A stretch of DNA of 37,587 nucleotides from JAZGBC01 sp036444495 (GCA_036444495.1 JAZGBC010000140.1:1-37587), one strand, 5' to 3'. Positions 12,555 through 21,351 are shown, counted from the first letter of the stretch. A program made the numbers and translations. The notes: generated from the letters alone by a model not told the origin.

Positions 12555-13682
12555 TCAGCGCCCCCGGTCGCGATCACGCTCCAGCCGCTCGCGTTCCTGC
12601 CGTTCGCGTTCATGCTTTTCATCCACCTCCTTGGTCGGGTCGGGCAAGGTGCCCTCGTCGCCCTCATAGCGGCGCCTTATGCGGTAGGTCCGCGTCGCCG
12701 TGTTGTGCTCGCGGTGGTCGATGTCTTCGGGCGCCGTCCCGGCGAGAACCGCCGAGATGTCCTCCACCACTTCGCGCTTCAGCCGGTAATATTGGTGGAC
12801 CTGAATGTCGCCCTCGGCATGATCCACCTCGCGGCAATCGATGAGCACGACCTTTCGCGGCAGGTCATCGATCAGCCGCGGTCCGTCCGAGCCCAGGCGG
12901 TCCGGATTGCGCTTGGTCTTGTCGCTGATGAGCAGCGCCCGGTCGTGCGGGCTGAAATAGATGTGGACCCGCCGGGCGAGCCGGGGAAGCTTGCGGAACT
13001 TATCATCAAGCTCGAAGGCGTCGTCGTCCTCGTCCGCCGCCGCAAGAATGATGTTGTCGAAGATTCGTGGAATCTTGTCGCTCAGCTCGTTGCGAATCCC
13101 CTGAAGACCGTGGCGCAGGGCGTAGTTGCCCATGGAATGGGCGAGCACGTGGAGGCGCTGGTTGCAAAAGGCTTGATCGCTCAGGCGCATACGCCCCAGG
13201 AAGTCCTTCATGAACAGGAAGGTGCGGGCCATGGCCATGCCCGAGTTCCGCGCATCGCTGCGGTCGCTGTAATAGGAAATGAAGGGGATCATCTTGCCGT
13301 CGCCCGGCCAGGTGAAGGCAAAGACGTTGATGGGATTGCCGGCAGAGTACTTCAGCTTCAAGGCGGCGCTGCGCCGAATCGCATCCTCGAAGGAGAAACC
13401 GAAGCCGTGGACATAGATCAGTGTGTCGCGGGAATGCTTGGCCATCTTACGCATGACCTGCCCGAAGAGCTCGCGGCTGCCGAATACCTGGCCCGCGGCG
13501 GAGGCTGTTTGGAGAACCTCGTCACAGACATTGATATCCAACTCCTCCAACTTATCCCCGGTGACCTCCGCCCAACCAAAGCGTACCGCGTGCGGTCCGT
13601 GCGCGTTGAAAGTGCTGCCGAAACTGGGCTTTTCTGCCGTGCCCGTGAGATTCCGATTAGTGGCGAAATAGACCGTGACCAT
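12555..13682 (-). CDS. DUF900-type alpha/beta hydrolase
   Basis: An alpha/beta hydrolase of the DUF900 group, 375 residues. It starts with VTVYFATNRN, a typical opening for the family. The oxyanion segment YVHGFGFSFEDA lies near residue 90. The nucleophile elbow AHSMGN places Ser183. Acidic residues follow strand 'IILAAADEDDD', and a His in VDHAEGDIQVHQYY could complete the triad. The C-terminal 25 residues are almost only Glu, Arg and Lys. I chose the ATG at 13682 because AGGAGGG lies seven bases before it; an in-frame start at 13709 would place that site inside the gene. There is no signal peptide. The substrate is unknown. The upstream 200 bp is AT-rich and holds the promoter. Confidence 0.85.
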   Translation of the reverse strand: MVTVYFATNRNLTGTAEKPSFGSTFNAHGPHAVRFGWAEVTGDKLEELDINVCDEVLQTASAAGQVFGSRELFGQVMRKMAKHSRDTLIYVHGFGFSFEDAIRRSAALKLKYSAGNPINVFAFTWPGDGKMIPFISYYSDRSDARNSGMAMARTFLFMKDFLGRMRLSDQAFCNQRLHVLAHSMGNYALRHGLQGIRNELSDKIPRIFDNIILAAADEDDDAFELDDKFRKLPRLARRVHIYFSPHDRALLISDKTKRNPDRLGSDGPRLIDDLPRKVVLIDCREVDHAEGDIQVHQYYRLKREVVEDISAVLAGTAPEDIDHREHNTATRTYRIRRRYEGDEGTLPDPTKEVDEKHERERQERERLERDRDRGR

Positions 13683-13890
13683 GCCGCGCCCTCCTGTACA
13701 AATCGTCATGTGTACTATTAGACGATAAAATCTACATAAATTCTATAGTTACGTGTATTTCCATTGGGCTCGAATGGTTTTTGGCCGCCGTGCCCGCCCG
13801 CCGGGCGCGGTACGACGAGCACCATGCTTGGGAATGTGTGAGGTGAGAGGTTGGGGGGCTGCCGAGGCGTAAAACTAAGCGGAGAGTGCC

Positions 13891-14193
13891 CTATTCCTCG
13901 AGCAGGCTGGCGACCTTCATCGCCACCCCCATGGAGCCGTCGATCTTCAGCTTGCCCAGGGTGTAGGCCATCATGGGATTGAGCGCGCCCTCGATCAGCT
14001 TCTCCATGTTGTCCGCCGACAGCCGGATCGTGCAGTCCGCCTCGATCGCCTCGTGACTGAGCGCCGGCGGGCTGGCGGTGGCATCCACCGCGATGACCCC
14101 GTCATCGCCCAGGTCGAAGATGACGCGCGCGTTCAGGCCGGCGAAATCATTGAGCCGCGCCTCGAAAGACTTGGTGATTTTGTCCAGACTCAT
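13891..14193 (-). CDS. SCP2 sterol-binding domain protein
   Basis: A 100-residue stand-alone SCP2 domain, a hydrophobic-pocket fold that binds lipids or acyl-CoA. Family hallmarks are the 'ARVIFDLGDDG' strand, DCTIRLSADNMEKLIEGALNP and the closing GKLKIDGSMGVAMKVASLL. Its ATG overlaps the stop of fadD (ATGA, 14190-14193), so the two are co-translated. A job in carrying fatty acids or acyl-CoA to or from the FadD ligase is the natural inference. Nothing in the sequence points to real sterol binding. Confidence 0.9.
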   Translation of the reverse strand: MSLDKITKSFEARLNDFAGLNARVIFDLGDDGVIAVDATASPPALSHEAIEADCTIRLSADNMEKLIEGALNPMMAYTLGKLKIDGSMGVAMKVASLLEE

Positions 14194-16037
14194 GCCGCCC
14201 TGCCTCCGTCTCGCTCCGTCTCGCCGTTGGTCAGGGACCGGGCCGCGGCGTGGGCGGCTTCCTTGGCGTCCAGGCGCAGCCGCTCCTCCGCGATGAGCTG
14301 ACGGCGCAGCGGCTTGCCCACCAGGGTCTTGGGGATCGACTGGCGGAACTCCACCTTGCGCGGAACCTCGAAGGGCGCGAGCGCGTCCTTGAGGAAGACG
14401 CGCAACGCGCCCGCCGTCAGCGTCTCGCCCTCGCGCAGCGTCACGAAGGCCTTGACCACCTCGCCGCGGTGCTTGTCCGGCACGCCGCAGACCGCGGCTT
14501 CGGCCACCGAAGGATGCAGGTGGATAGCCTCCTCCACCATGCGTGGATAGACGTTGAACCCGCCGGAAATGATCAGGTCCTTGATCCGGTCGATCAGATA
14601 GACGTAGCCCTGCTCGTCCATGTAGCCCACATCGCCGGTGTGCAGCCGGCCGTTGCGCAACACCACGGCGCTCTCGGCCTCCTGGTTCCAATAACCGGCC
14701 ATGACCTGCGGACCGGAAACGCAAATCTCCCCGGTCTCGCCGAGCGGCAGGACCGTATCCGAATCCTCCAGCGAGAGGACCTCGACCAGAGTGCCGGGCA
14801 GGGGCAGGCCGGCCGAGTTCTCCTTGTTGAGGCCGCCGATGGGATTGATGGTGACCACCGGGCCCGACTCGCTCAGCCCGTAGCCCTCGACCAGGATGCA
14901 GCCCGTAACCTCCTCGAACTTGGTCTTGATGGCCAGCGGCAAGGGCGCGCCGCCCGAGATGCAGAACTTCAGGCTGGAGAGGTCGTATTCGTCCCGCTCC
15001 TTGGACTCGTTGATGGCGGAATAGATGGTGGGCACCCCCATGAGGATCGTGGGCTTTTCCTTGTCGATCGCCGCCAGCGTCTCGGCCAGCTTGAAGCGCG
15101 GCATGAGCAGGAGCTCCGAGCCGCTCATCAGCCCCACGTTCATCACCGCGGTCATGCCGAAGACGTGGAACAACGGCAAAACCGCCAGCACCTTCTCCGC
15201 GCCCGGCTCGATCTCCGTGGCCCAGGCCCGCGTCTGCACCGTGTTGGCGTAGAGGTTGGCGTGGGTCAGCATCGCACCCTTGGGCGTGCCGGTCGTGCCG
15301 CCGGTGTATTGCATGACCGCGACGTCACGCTCTGGATCGATATCCACGGCGCGCGGAATGCCGTCGTTGTCGATCAGCTTGCCGAACCTGATATGCGCCT
15401 TGTCGTCCGGGATCGGGACCGTCAACTCGCGCCGCTTGAACAATATGAACAGCGCCCGCTTGGGAAAGGCCAGCGCCTTGCTCATACGGCAGATAACGAC
15501 CCTCTCCAGGCAGGTGTCCTCGAGCCGCTGCGCGATCTTGGGATAGAGCGTATTCAGATTCATGGTCACCATGATCCGGGTGTCCGAATCCCGGATCTGG
15601 CGCGCGATCCCGCGTTCGGCATAGAGCGGGTTGAAGTTGACCACCGTGCCGCCGGCCTTGAGGATCGCGTGGTAGCAGATGACGTAGTAGGGCGTATTGG
15701 GCAGGAACAGCCCGACCTTGACCCCCTTGGTGACGCCCAGTTCCTGGAAGCCCTTGGCCGCCTTGGCAACCAGATCGCCCACCTCGGCGTAGGTGTAGCG
15801 CTTGCCCAGGAACTCCAGGCAGGGCCGCTCCGGCCATTTGGTGACGGCTTCGTCCAGGATCGCGGGAACGGGACGGAGCGGGATCTCCATGTCCCAGGAA
15901 ACACCTTCCGGATAGGAAGCCTCCCAGGGACGCAGCGCGGCCGGCCCCGCTTCCACGGCCGGAAGCGCCGGTTTGACCCGGAAAACGGCCAGGAGCACCG
16001 TAATCCGGTCTTTAAGACCCGCCCAGAGCCTCGCCAT
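14190..16037 (-). CDS. fadD: Long-chain fatty acid--CoA ligase
   Basis: Activates fatty acids to acyl-CoA with ATP through an acyl-adenylate. The 615-residue protein carries the AMP-binding P-loop YTGGTTGTPKG (244-253), the adenylate motif EGYGLSESGPVV, and the C-terminal hinge and catalytic Lys region IPKTLVGKPLRRQL. The ATG at 16037 has AGGTG seven bases before it and begins with a short amphipathic segment (MARLWAGLKDRITVLL). A GTG at 16088 would add 17 residues without a clear ribosome binding site. The stop is coupled to the SCP2 gene. It lies about 2 kb from the beta-oxidation operon, on the other strand, and should feed it. The 251 bp up to the universal stress gene hold the divergent promoters. 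Confidence 0.93.
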   Translation of the reverse strand: MARLWAGLKDRITVLLAVFRVKPALPAVEAGPAALRPWEASYPEGVSWDMEIPLRPVPAILDEAVTKWPERPCLEFLGKRYTYAEVGDLVAKAAKGFQELGVTKGVKVGLFLPNTPYYVICYHAILKAGGTVVNFNPLYAERGIARQIRDSDTRIMVTMNLNTLYPKIAQRLEDTCLERVVICRMSKALAFPKRALFILFKRRELTVPIPDDKAHIRFGKLIDNDGIPRAVDIDPERDVAVMQYTGGTTGTPKGAMLTHANLYANTVQTRAWATEIEPGAEKVLAVLPLFHVFGMTAVMNVGLMSGSELLLMPRFKLAETLAAIDKEKPTILMGVPTIYSAINESKERDEYDLSSLKFCISGGAPLPLAIKTKFEEVTGCILVEGYGLSESGPVVTINPIGGLNKENSAGLPLPGTLVEVLSLEDSDTVLPLGETGEICVSGPQVMAGYWNQEAESAVVLRNGRLHTGDVGYMDEQGYVYLIDRIKDLIISGGFNVYPRMVEEAIHLHPSVAEAAVCGVPDKHRGEVVKAFVTLREGETLTAGALRVFLKDALAPFEVPRKVEFRQSIPKTLVGKPLRRQLIAEERLRLDAKEAAHAAARSLTNGETERDGGRAA

Positions 16038-16288
16038 CGCTAACACCTGCTCACTACGTTCTTTCTTGGCGGACGCCCGCTGTGCCACTCGGCACTGATG
16101 CTGCGGCGCACAATAACATAGTCGCGTCCGCGTTGAAGTTTAACCCATCCGCCCTCTACATTTGGTTTAGGACCGCGGTTTCTACCAGGGGGGCTTGGCG
16201 GGTGACGTTGGTCCGGATTTTCGGGTAAGCTGGCATCGAAGCGGCGTCCTGCGCCGCCGATCGTACCGGAGGACGCGGAGCGCCCGCG

Positions 16289-17152
16289 ATGACCATGAAG
16301 TCGATCCTCCTGCCGCTCGAGGAAAGCGATGGGCTTCGGTCCATGCTCGAGACGGCTTGGCTCGCCGCCGGGCGCTTCAGCAGCCACCTGGAAGGCCTCT
16401 ACGTGCGCCGTACCCTGTCCGGCATGGCGGTGGCCGACATCGGCGGCTATGCCGCGGCGACCCCGGATCTTATGGAAAGCTTCGAAGAGGAAGACCGCCA
16501 GCGCGGCGTCCGCGCGCATGCGGCCTTCGAGGATTTCCTGCGCGAGAAGGGCGTGTCGCTTGGCGGGGGGGAGCCGGCGGGCAGCGGGGTCACGGCAGGC
16601 TGGACCGCCGACAATCCCCCGGGCGATGCGGCGGTCGGCATGTACGCCCGGCTGTTCGACCTTGCCGTCGTGGGGCGTCCGGGCACCGGCGCCAGCGCGC
16701 CCGCGATGAGTACGCTGGAGACCCTACTGTTCGACAGCGGCCGGCCCATCCTGATCGCACCACCCGCGCCGCCGGCCAGTCTGGGCGGAACCATCGTCGT
16801 CTCCTGGAACGGCAGCACCGAGACCGCCCGCACCGTAGCCTTCGCCATGCCGTTCCTGGCCCGGGCCCAACGGATCGTGGTCCTTTCGGTCGAAGGCGTC
16901 ATGGTGCCGGGCCCCAGCGCGGCCGAAGCGGCCGGCCACCTGAAACGCAATGGCCTTGCCGCGGAAGCGCGCGAGGTCCCGGCCGGCGGGCGCAGCGGTG
17001 GCGAGGCGATCCTGGCCGAAGCCTCCTCCCTGGGCGCCGATCTGCTGATCAAGGGCGCCTACACCCATAGCCGCCTGCGGCAGATGATCTTTGGCGGCGC
17101 CACCTCCCACATCCTGGCCGAGGCCGGGATTCCGGTCCTCATGGCGCACTGA
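16289..17152 (+). CDS. Tandem universal stress protein (UspA family)
   Basis: A 287-residue cytoplasmic protein with two Usp repeats. The first (about 1-150) begins MKSILLPLEESDG and ends GRPILIAPPA; the second (about 157-287) begins GGTIVVSWNGSTETARTV and ends AEAGIPVLMAH. The second repeat has a form of the ATP-binding loop, GAYTHSRLRQMIFGGATSHIL with its spaced Gly residues, while the first has only VVGRPGTG and lacks the full pattern. Two-domain Usp proteins of this shape are common in alphaproteobacteria. Function in stress survival is a family-level inference. It is divergent from fadD and monocistronic as far as can be seen. Confidence 0.88.
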   Translation: MTMKSILLPLEESDGLRSMLETAWLAAGRFSSHLEGLYVRRTLSGMAVADIGGYAAATPDLMESFEEEDRQRGVRAHAAFEDFLREKGVSLGGGEPAGSGVTAGWTADNPPGDAAVGMYARLFDLAVVGRPGTGASAPAMSTLETLLFDSGRPILIAPPAPPASLGGTIVVSWNGSTETARTVAFAMPFLARAQRIVVLSVEGVMVPGPSAAEAAGHLKRNGLAAEAREVPAGGRSGGEAILAEASSLGADLLIKGAYTHSRLRQMIFGGATSHILAEAGIPVLMAH

Positions 17153-17648
17153 ACCCACTGTCTCCGCGCTCGCGGAACGCTCCAGCGTTATTGCGGTCAG
17201 GGTGGCTGGCGGACCTCGCGGCCTACCGTTTCGTGCGGCGGCAAGTCCGACTCTTGCGCCTGTGTTGCAAAAGCGGGGTCGGATCCGGTCCGTTGGCCAC
17301 GCGACGGCATGTTTCTTAGCGCCCAGTCCCTCGAGAACTGTCGATTGCGCACACTATAGGCAGGACCCGGGTACAGGGTCACTTCCGCGTGAAGCGCGGC
17401 TCCGAAAGCAAGGGAAAACCCTACACATATCAGGGGGTTACCCTAGGAGTAACGCCTCTCAACGAGGCTCCCCGTTTAACATCTTATTAACCGTACTTCC
17501 CCATAGTCATTGGTGTGCCCGCATTCATGCATACATCCCGGGCAATGGGGCAGGGATGATCCGAGTTTAAGGGCAATCCCCGGACCGCGCGCGGTCACGA
17601 ACTGTGACCGATCTTGCAGCCCGAGTCTGAAACGTGAGGGAAGAGGGA
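17153..17648. other. Gene-free region with stacked small hairpins
   Basis: Almost 500 bp without a credible gene. It holds TCCGCG-CT-CGCGGA (17163-17176) just behind the Usp gene. Two directly abutting hairpins follow: GTTAC/GTAAC (17437-17453) and GCCTC/GAGGC (17454-17468). The next bases are AT-rich (GTTTAACATCTTATTAAC). A 7-bp inverted repeat lies at 17592-17610 and is listed separately. The composition change suggests a promoter and leader for the channel operon starting at 17649, or a small RNA. Confidence 0.45.
17592..17610. promoter_or_regulatory. Perfect inverted repeat, operator-like
   Basis: CGGTCAC-GAACT-CTGACCG-like symmetry: the arms CGGTCAC (17592-17598) and GTGACCG (17604-17610) are exact reverse complements around five bases. 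It ends 38 bp before the ATG of the MotA-like gene. The size and symmetry fit a binding site for a dimeric regulator; there is no T-run, so it is not a classical terminator. Confidence 0.45.
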
Positions 17649-18407
17649 ATGGCTTTATCGACCACGTCCGCACAGCCAATACCTGCGCCAAGCGTAGAGG
17701 ACACCGAAGAAGTTCGGGATAACGCCGATTCCGCGCAGCAACTGGCATGGCTAACGTCCAGGAGCCAGGCGGTCGAGGAAAAGCCATACCATTTCCTTCT
17801 TCTAATGCGTTTCGGGCTGATCAACATCCTTGGGTTCGCGCTGCTCGCCGCCGCCTACATGCAAGGTCTGATCGACATGGTGCTCGTGGCCGACGGGACC
17901 TATATTTCGGCGCTCATCTTCCTGGTCTTTCTCGGCGGGCTGGCGGTCTGTGGACGCAAGGTGTTGCAGACCAGCAAAGAACTCAATCAGATTAGGTCCT
18001 TCGATCCGCTCGTCCCCTCGCGCGTCGCGGAATACATGGCCCTGCTTCGTGGCTCCAAAGGCGAAACGCGCGGTATCCTCGCCTCGACGCTGCGTCTCAA
18101 GCTGGCGCAGCGCATCTCCGTCGTGCGGCAGGTCGCCGGCAGCCTCGTGCTGCTCGGCCTGATCGGCACGGTGGTCGGTTTCATTATCGCGCTCTCCGGC
18201 GTCCATCCGGAACAGGCCTCCGACGTCAAAGCCATCACGCCGATGGTCTCGACGCTGATCGCCGGCATGTCGACCGCCCTCTATACGACACTGGTCGGAG
18301 CGGTGCTCAATGTCTGGCTCATGATCGATTATCAACTCTTGGCCGGCGGAACGGTGCGCCTGATCACGGCGTTGCTCGAGTTCGGAGAAGAGCATGCAAG
18401 AGCTTGA
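17649..18407 (+). CDS. MotA/TolQ/ExbB-like proton channel protein
   Basis: An inner-membrane protein of 252 residues with four predicted helices (about 49-71, 81-101, 163-183, 205-227). The first pair is followed by a cytoplasmic loop of about 60 residues, as in the MotA/TolQ/ExbB superfamily. The third helix contains LLGLIGTVVGFIIALSG, the family's most typical stretch, and the fourth follows ITPMVSTLIAGMSTALYTTLVG. A 48-residue hydrophilic N-terminus precedes helix 1. GAGGGAAGAGGGA supplies the ribosome binding site before ATG 17649. The gene overlaps the next by 14 bp. The partner is not a normal TolR, ExbD or MotB, so I name it only by superfamily. It would conduct protons and drive movement of the partner. 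Confidence 0.8.
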   Translation: MALSTTSAQPIPAPSVEDTEEVRDNADSAQQLAWLTSRSQAVEEKPYHFLLLMRFGLINILGFALLAAAYMQGLIDMVLVADGTYISALIFLVFLGGLAVCGRKVLQTSKELNQIRSFDPLVPSRVAEYMALLRGSKGETRGILASTLRLKLAQRISVVRQVAGSLVLLGLIGTVVGFIIALSGVHPEQASDVKAITPMVSTLIAGMSTALYTTLVGAVLNVWLMIDYQLLAGGTVRLITALLEFGEEHARA

Positions 18408-19002
18408 CTTCTTAGAAGAAGACGGCACCAGCACGGTCTTTCGCGACGTCATCTTCCTAGCACTCGCCGGCTTCGTGGCCATGGTGCTGCTGCTCTTGCC
18501 GCACCTCAACCCACCGGCCACGGCAAACGAAGGCACGCCGGCGCCCGGCAACGTCATCGTCGAAATCTCCTGGCCCGACCAGATCGATGCCGACGTAGAC
18601 CTTTGGGTCGAGGCGCCGGGCGACTCCCCGGTCGGCTACTCCAACAAAGGCGGATTGATCTTCAATCTCCTGCGCGACGACCTGGGCGGCCAGGCCGACG
18701 TCACCGAGATCAACTACGAGGTGTCCTATAGCCGCGGCGTGCCGCCCGGCGAGTACACGGTCAACGTGCATTTGTACCGCGACATGTCCGGCCAGTTGCC
18801 GCTTTCGGTCAATGTTTCGGTGAGCGTCAAGCCCAACTCCAAGGCCTCCGCCAAGCGCATCCTGACCACCAAGCTCCAACTCAAGAATCAGGGTCAGGAG
18901 AAAACGGCCTTCCGCTTCTCGCTCGACGATAAGGGCAAGCTGATCCCAGGCAGCGTCCACGACCTGCCCAAGCCCCTGCGTTCCAAGAAGAAGCCCGGAT
19001 GA
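18394..19002 (+). CDS. Single-span channel partner with predicted periplasmic beta-sandwich
   Basis: A 202-residue protein with one membrane helix (about 19-38) and a periplasmic domain. The helix is preceded by Asp18 in the context TVFRDVIFLALAGFVAM, the place where MotB has its proton-carrying Asp (AYADFMTAMMA). The outer domain shows ADVDLWVEAPGDSPVGYSNKGG and PPGEYTVNVHLYRD. This resembles the 'DVDL-V--P...GxY-V-V--Y' pattern of DUF2135-like beta-sandwiches, not the peptidoglycan-binding fold of MotB/OmpA nor the ExbD/TolR fold. The start overlaps the channel gene by 14 bp and the stop overlaps the next start (ATGA). Together this argues for a stator-like pair with a new effector domain. 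Family assignment of the outer domain needs a profile search. Confidence 0.65.
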   Translation: MQELDFLEEDGTSTVFRDVIFLALAGFVAMVLLLLPHLNPPATANEGTPAPGNVIVEISWPDQIDADVDLWVEAPGDSPVGYSNKGGLIFNLLRDDLGGQADVTEINYEVSYSRGVPPGEYTVNVHLYRDMSGQLPLSVNVSVSVKPNSKASAKRILTTKLQLKNQGQEKTAFRFSLDDKGKLIPGSVHDLPKPLRSKKKPG

Positions 19003-19529
19003 TCGATCTGTTCATGCTGTTCGCCGTCCTGACGGCGTTGGTCGCGATTCTGGCGAACATTGCCCTTTGGTCACCCCGCCGGCTGCGGGTCAAGCTCGGC
19101 GCCCTCGCCACGTTGATGCTGTTCCTGCCCATCTCCTATGCCAGCCTGTCCGAGATGCTGAGCCGTCCCAAGCCGATCGAGTATGAATGGTCCAGGCAGG
19201 ATCTCGCGGAGGCCACCGTACTGTCCTCGCGGCTGGAGGAAGGCAAAGCCATCTACCTCTGGCTCGGTATCGAGGGAATACGGGAGCCGCGCGCCTACGT
19301 CTTGCCTTGGGACGAGCAGATGGCCAGACGGCTCCACGGTGCGCAGCGCGCGGCCGAGGAAAACGGCACCCGCGTGCAAATGCGCCTGCCCTTCGAGAAC
19401 TCGCAGGACCGGCGTGATCAGCTTTTCTACGCCACGCCACAGCCGCCGGCGCCGCTCAAGGAGTCCCCGACGGAAAACCCGCTGAACTTTCAGCGCTCGC
19501 AGAGCGGCGAGGGCAACGAGGCCAACTGA
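18999..19529 (+). CDS. Small membrane protein of the channel operon, unknown
   Basis: A 176-residue protein I do not recognise. Two hydrophobic helices lie at the N-terminus (about 3-24 and 31-50, the second ending LMLFLPISYASL). The remaining 120 residues are hydrophilic and contain KAIYLWLGIEGIREPRAYVL and PWDEQMARRLHGAQ, ending in a Pro- and Gln-rich tail. By the positive-inside rule the basic loop SPRRLRVK is cytoplasmic, which puts both ends outside. The start overlaps the previous stop (ATGA), so it is co-translated with the single-span protein and probably belongs to the same complex. Confidence 0.75.
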   Translation: MIDLFMLFAVLTALVAILANIALWSPRRLRVKLGALATLMLFLPISYASLSEMLSRPKPIEYEWSRQDLAEATVLSSRLEEGKAIYLWLGIEGIREPRAYVLPWDEQMARRLHGAQRAAEENGTRVQMRLPFENSQDRRDQLFYATPQPPAPLKESPTENPLNFQRSQSGEGNEAN

Positions 19530-19685
19530 ACAACAGCGGTACGGCCCAAAGCGGGCAGCCTCCCGGCCAGCGAGTAACTTGACCCACCACAGAAAGCGCA
19601 CCGGGGTTTACCAGCCGGGGCCTGCGTGGCAAGAAACTCCGCCATGACCGGCGGGGCCCGGTATTCGCGCAGGATAAAACCAGAC

Positions 19686-21248
19686 ATGAGCTCGAAAGGT
19701 GCGGTCGCTTGCGGCCACCCGGCCACCGCCGCGGCGGCCCAAGAGATCCTGGAGGACGGCGGCAACGCCTTCGACGCGTCGCTGGCGGCGATGTGCGCGG
19801 CCGCTGTCGCCGAGCCTGTGCTTTGTTCGCTTGGCGGCGGCGGATTCCTCATGGCCCGGCGGGCCGACGGCGAAGCCCTGCTCTATGATTTCTTTACCCA
19901 GACTCCGCTTACGCGCCGTCCGGCTTCGGAGGTCGACTTCTATCCCATCCTGGCCGACTTCGGCACCGCCACCCAGGAATTCCATATCGGCCTCGGGGCC
20001 ATCGCAACGCCGGGAGCCATCAAGGGCCTCTTCGCGGCCCACGGTGACCTGGCCAGCCTGCCGATGGCACGCATCCTGGAGCCGGCCACGCGGCTCGCGC
20101 GTGACGGCGTGGAGATGAGACCGGTCGACGCTTACCTGTTTCAGGTTGTCGGTCCGATCCTGACCGCCCGGCCCGAGGGACGCGCGCTGTTCACCCGCGC
20201 GGACGGCAATCTTCTCGAATGCGAGGATGTGCTCTGCCAGCCGGCGCTGGCGAACACCCTGGAGGCCCTCGCCGCCGAGGGTGAGGACCTGTTTTACCGG
20301 GGCGAACTGGGCCGGAGACTGGTGGCCGACTGCCGCGAACAGGGTGGGCAGATCACCGAGGAGGATCTGGCCGGTTACCGTGTGATCAAGCGCCCGCCGC
20401 TCGAGCGCCGCTACCGCAACACCCGGATCCTGACCAATCCGCCGCCGTCCTCGGGCGGGCTCCTGATCGCCTTTGCCCTGGAGCTTCTGCAACGCAGCGA
20501 GCTTGAATCCCGGGTTTTCGCCACGGCCGAGCACCTTGGCTTGCTGGTCCGGGTCATGGCGCTGACAAACAAGGCCCGGGTTGAAGCCCGGCTGCACGAG
20601 GCGGTGGCGGAAACCGAGGAGGCCACCGCCGCGGCACGCCTGTTCGATCCCGGCTTGCTGTCGCGCTACGCGAACGAGGTGCTCGATCAGCCGTCCAGTG
20701 CGCGCGGGACGACCCACATCAGCGTGGTCGACGCCGCCGGCAACATGGCGGCGCTCAGCATCTCCAATGGCGAGGGCTGCGGCTATATCCTGCCCGACAG
20801 CGGAATCATGATGAACAATATCCTGGGTGAGGAAGACCTCAATCCTCACGGATTTCATGCCTGGCCGGAGGGCAACCGCATTTCCTCGATGATGGCGCCC
20901 ACGATCGCCCTCGGCTCAGGGGGGGCCACCACCGCGTTGGGCTCGGGCGGATCCAACCGGATCCGTACGGCGATCCTGCAGGTGCTGAGCAACCTGATCG
21001 ATTTCGACATGCCGGTCGCCAAGGCGGTGGAGGCGCCACGGGTGCACTTCGAAGCCAGCGTGCTCAACCTGGAAGGTGGCTTGAACGCGGGAATGGCCGA
21101 AGCTCTGCAGGGTTCCGCTGAGGAGATCATACAGTGGCCGCGCCACAACCTGTTTTTTGGCGGCGTGCACGCGGTGGTGCGCGATGCCAAGGGGAACCTG
21201 AGCGCAGGCGGCGATCCGCGGCGAGGCGGCGTCGCCCTGACCGTCTGA
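19686..21248 (+). CDS. Gamma-glutamyltransferase
   Basis: An Ntn hydrolase that splits gamma-glutamyl amides such as glutathione and transfers or hydrolyses the glutamyl group. The precursor would cut itself before the nucleophilic Thr342 in RGTTHISVVDAAGN, the equivalent of Thr391 in E. coli GGT. CSLGGGGFLM, PPPSSGGLL and RISSMMAPTI also fit. Starts at GTG 19626, ATG 19644 or ATG 19686 are all possible; I took 19686, with AGGA ten bases before it. No signal peptide is seen from any of these starts, unlike E. coli GGT, so it may be cytoplasmic. At 520 residues it has the usual length. The substrate could be another gamma-glutamyl compound or an acylated antibiotic side chain. Confidence 0.88.
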   Translation: MSSKGAVACGHPATAAAAQEILEDGGNAFDASLAAMCAAAVAEPVLCSLGGGGFLMARRADGEALLYDFFTQTPLTRRPASEVDFYPILADFGTATQEFHIGLGAIATPGAIKGLFAAHGDLASLPMARILEPATRLARDGVEMRPVDAYLFQVVGPILTARPEGRALFTRADGNLLECEDVLCQPALANTLEALAAEGEDLFYRGELGRRLVADCREQGGQITEEDLAGYRVIKRPPLERRYRNTRILTNPPPSSGGLLIAFALELLQRSELESRVFATAEHLGLLVRVMALTNKARVEARLHEAVAETEEATAAARLFDPGLLSRYANEVLDQPSSARGTTHISVVDAAGNMAALSISNGEGCGYILPDSGIMMNNILGEEDLNPHGFHAWPEGNRISSMMAPTIALGSGGATTALGSGGSNRIRTAILQVLSNLIDFDMPVAKAVEAPRVHFEASVLNLEGGLNAGMAEALQGSAEEIIQWPRHNLFFGGVHAVVRDAKGNLSAGGDPRRGGVALTV

Positions 21249-21319
21249 TCGGCCCCACCGCCCGGCGAAACGTTTCCCGGGCCAAGGCACCGTCCTAAAG
21301 TGGAATCAGGCAAGGAAAT

Positions 21320-21351
21320 CGCGCCGGCCGCAGGAGGCGTCGGCCGGCGCG
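21320..21351 (-). terminator. Strong GC hairpin between convergent genes
   Basis: Exact inverted repeat CGCGCCGGCCG (21320-21330) and CGGCCGGCGCG (21341-21351) with a ten-base loop. It lies between the stops of gamma-glutamyltransferase (+) and gcrA (-). In the gcrA direction the hairpin is followed by GATTTCCTTG, a weak T-tract; in the other direction there is none. A terminator for gcrA, perhaps slowing both transcripts, is likely. Confidence 0.55.
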
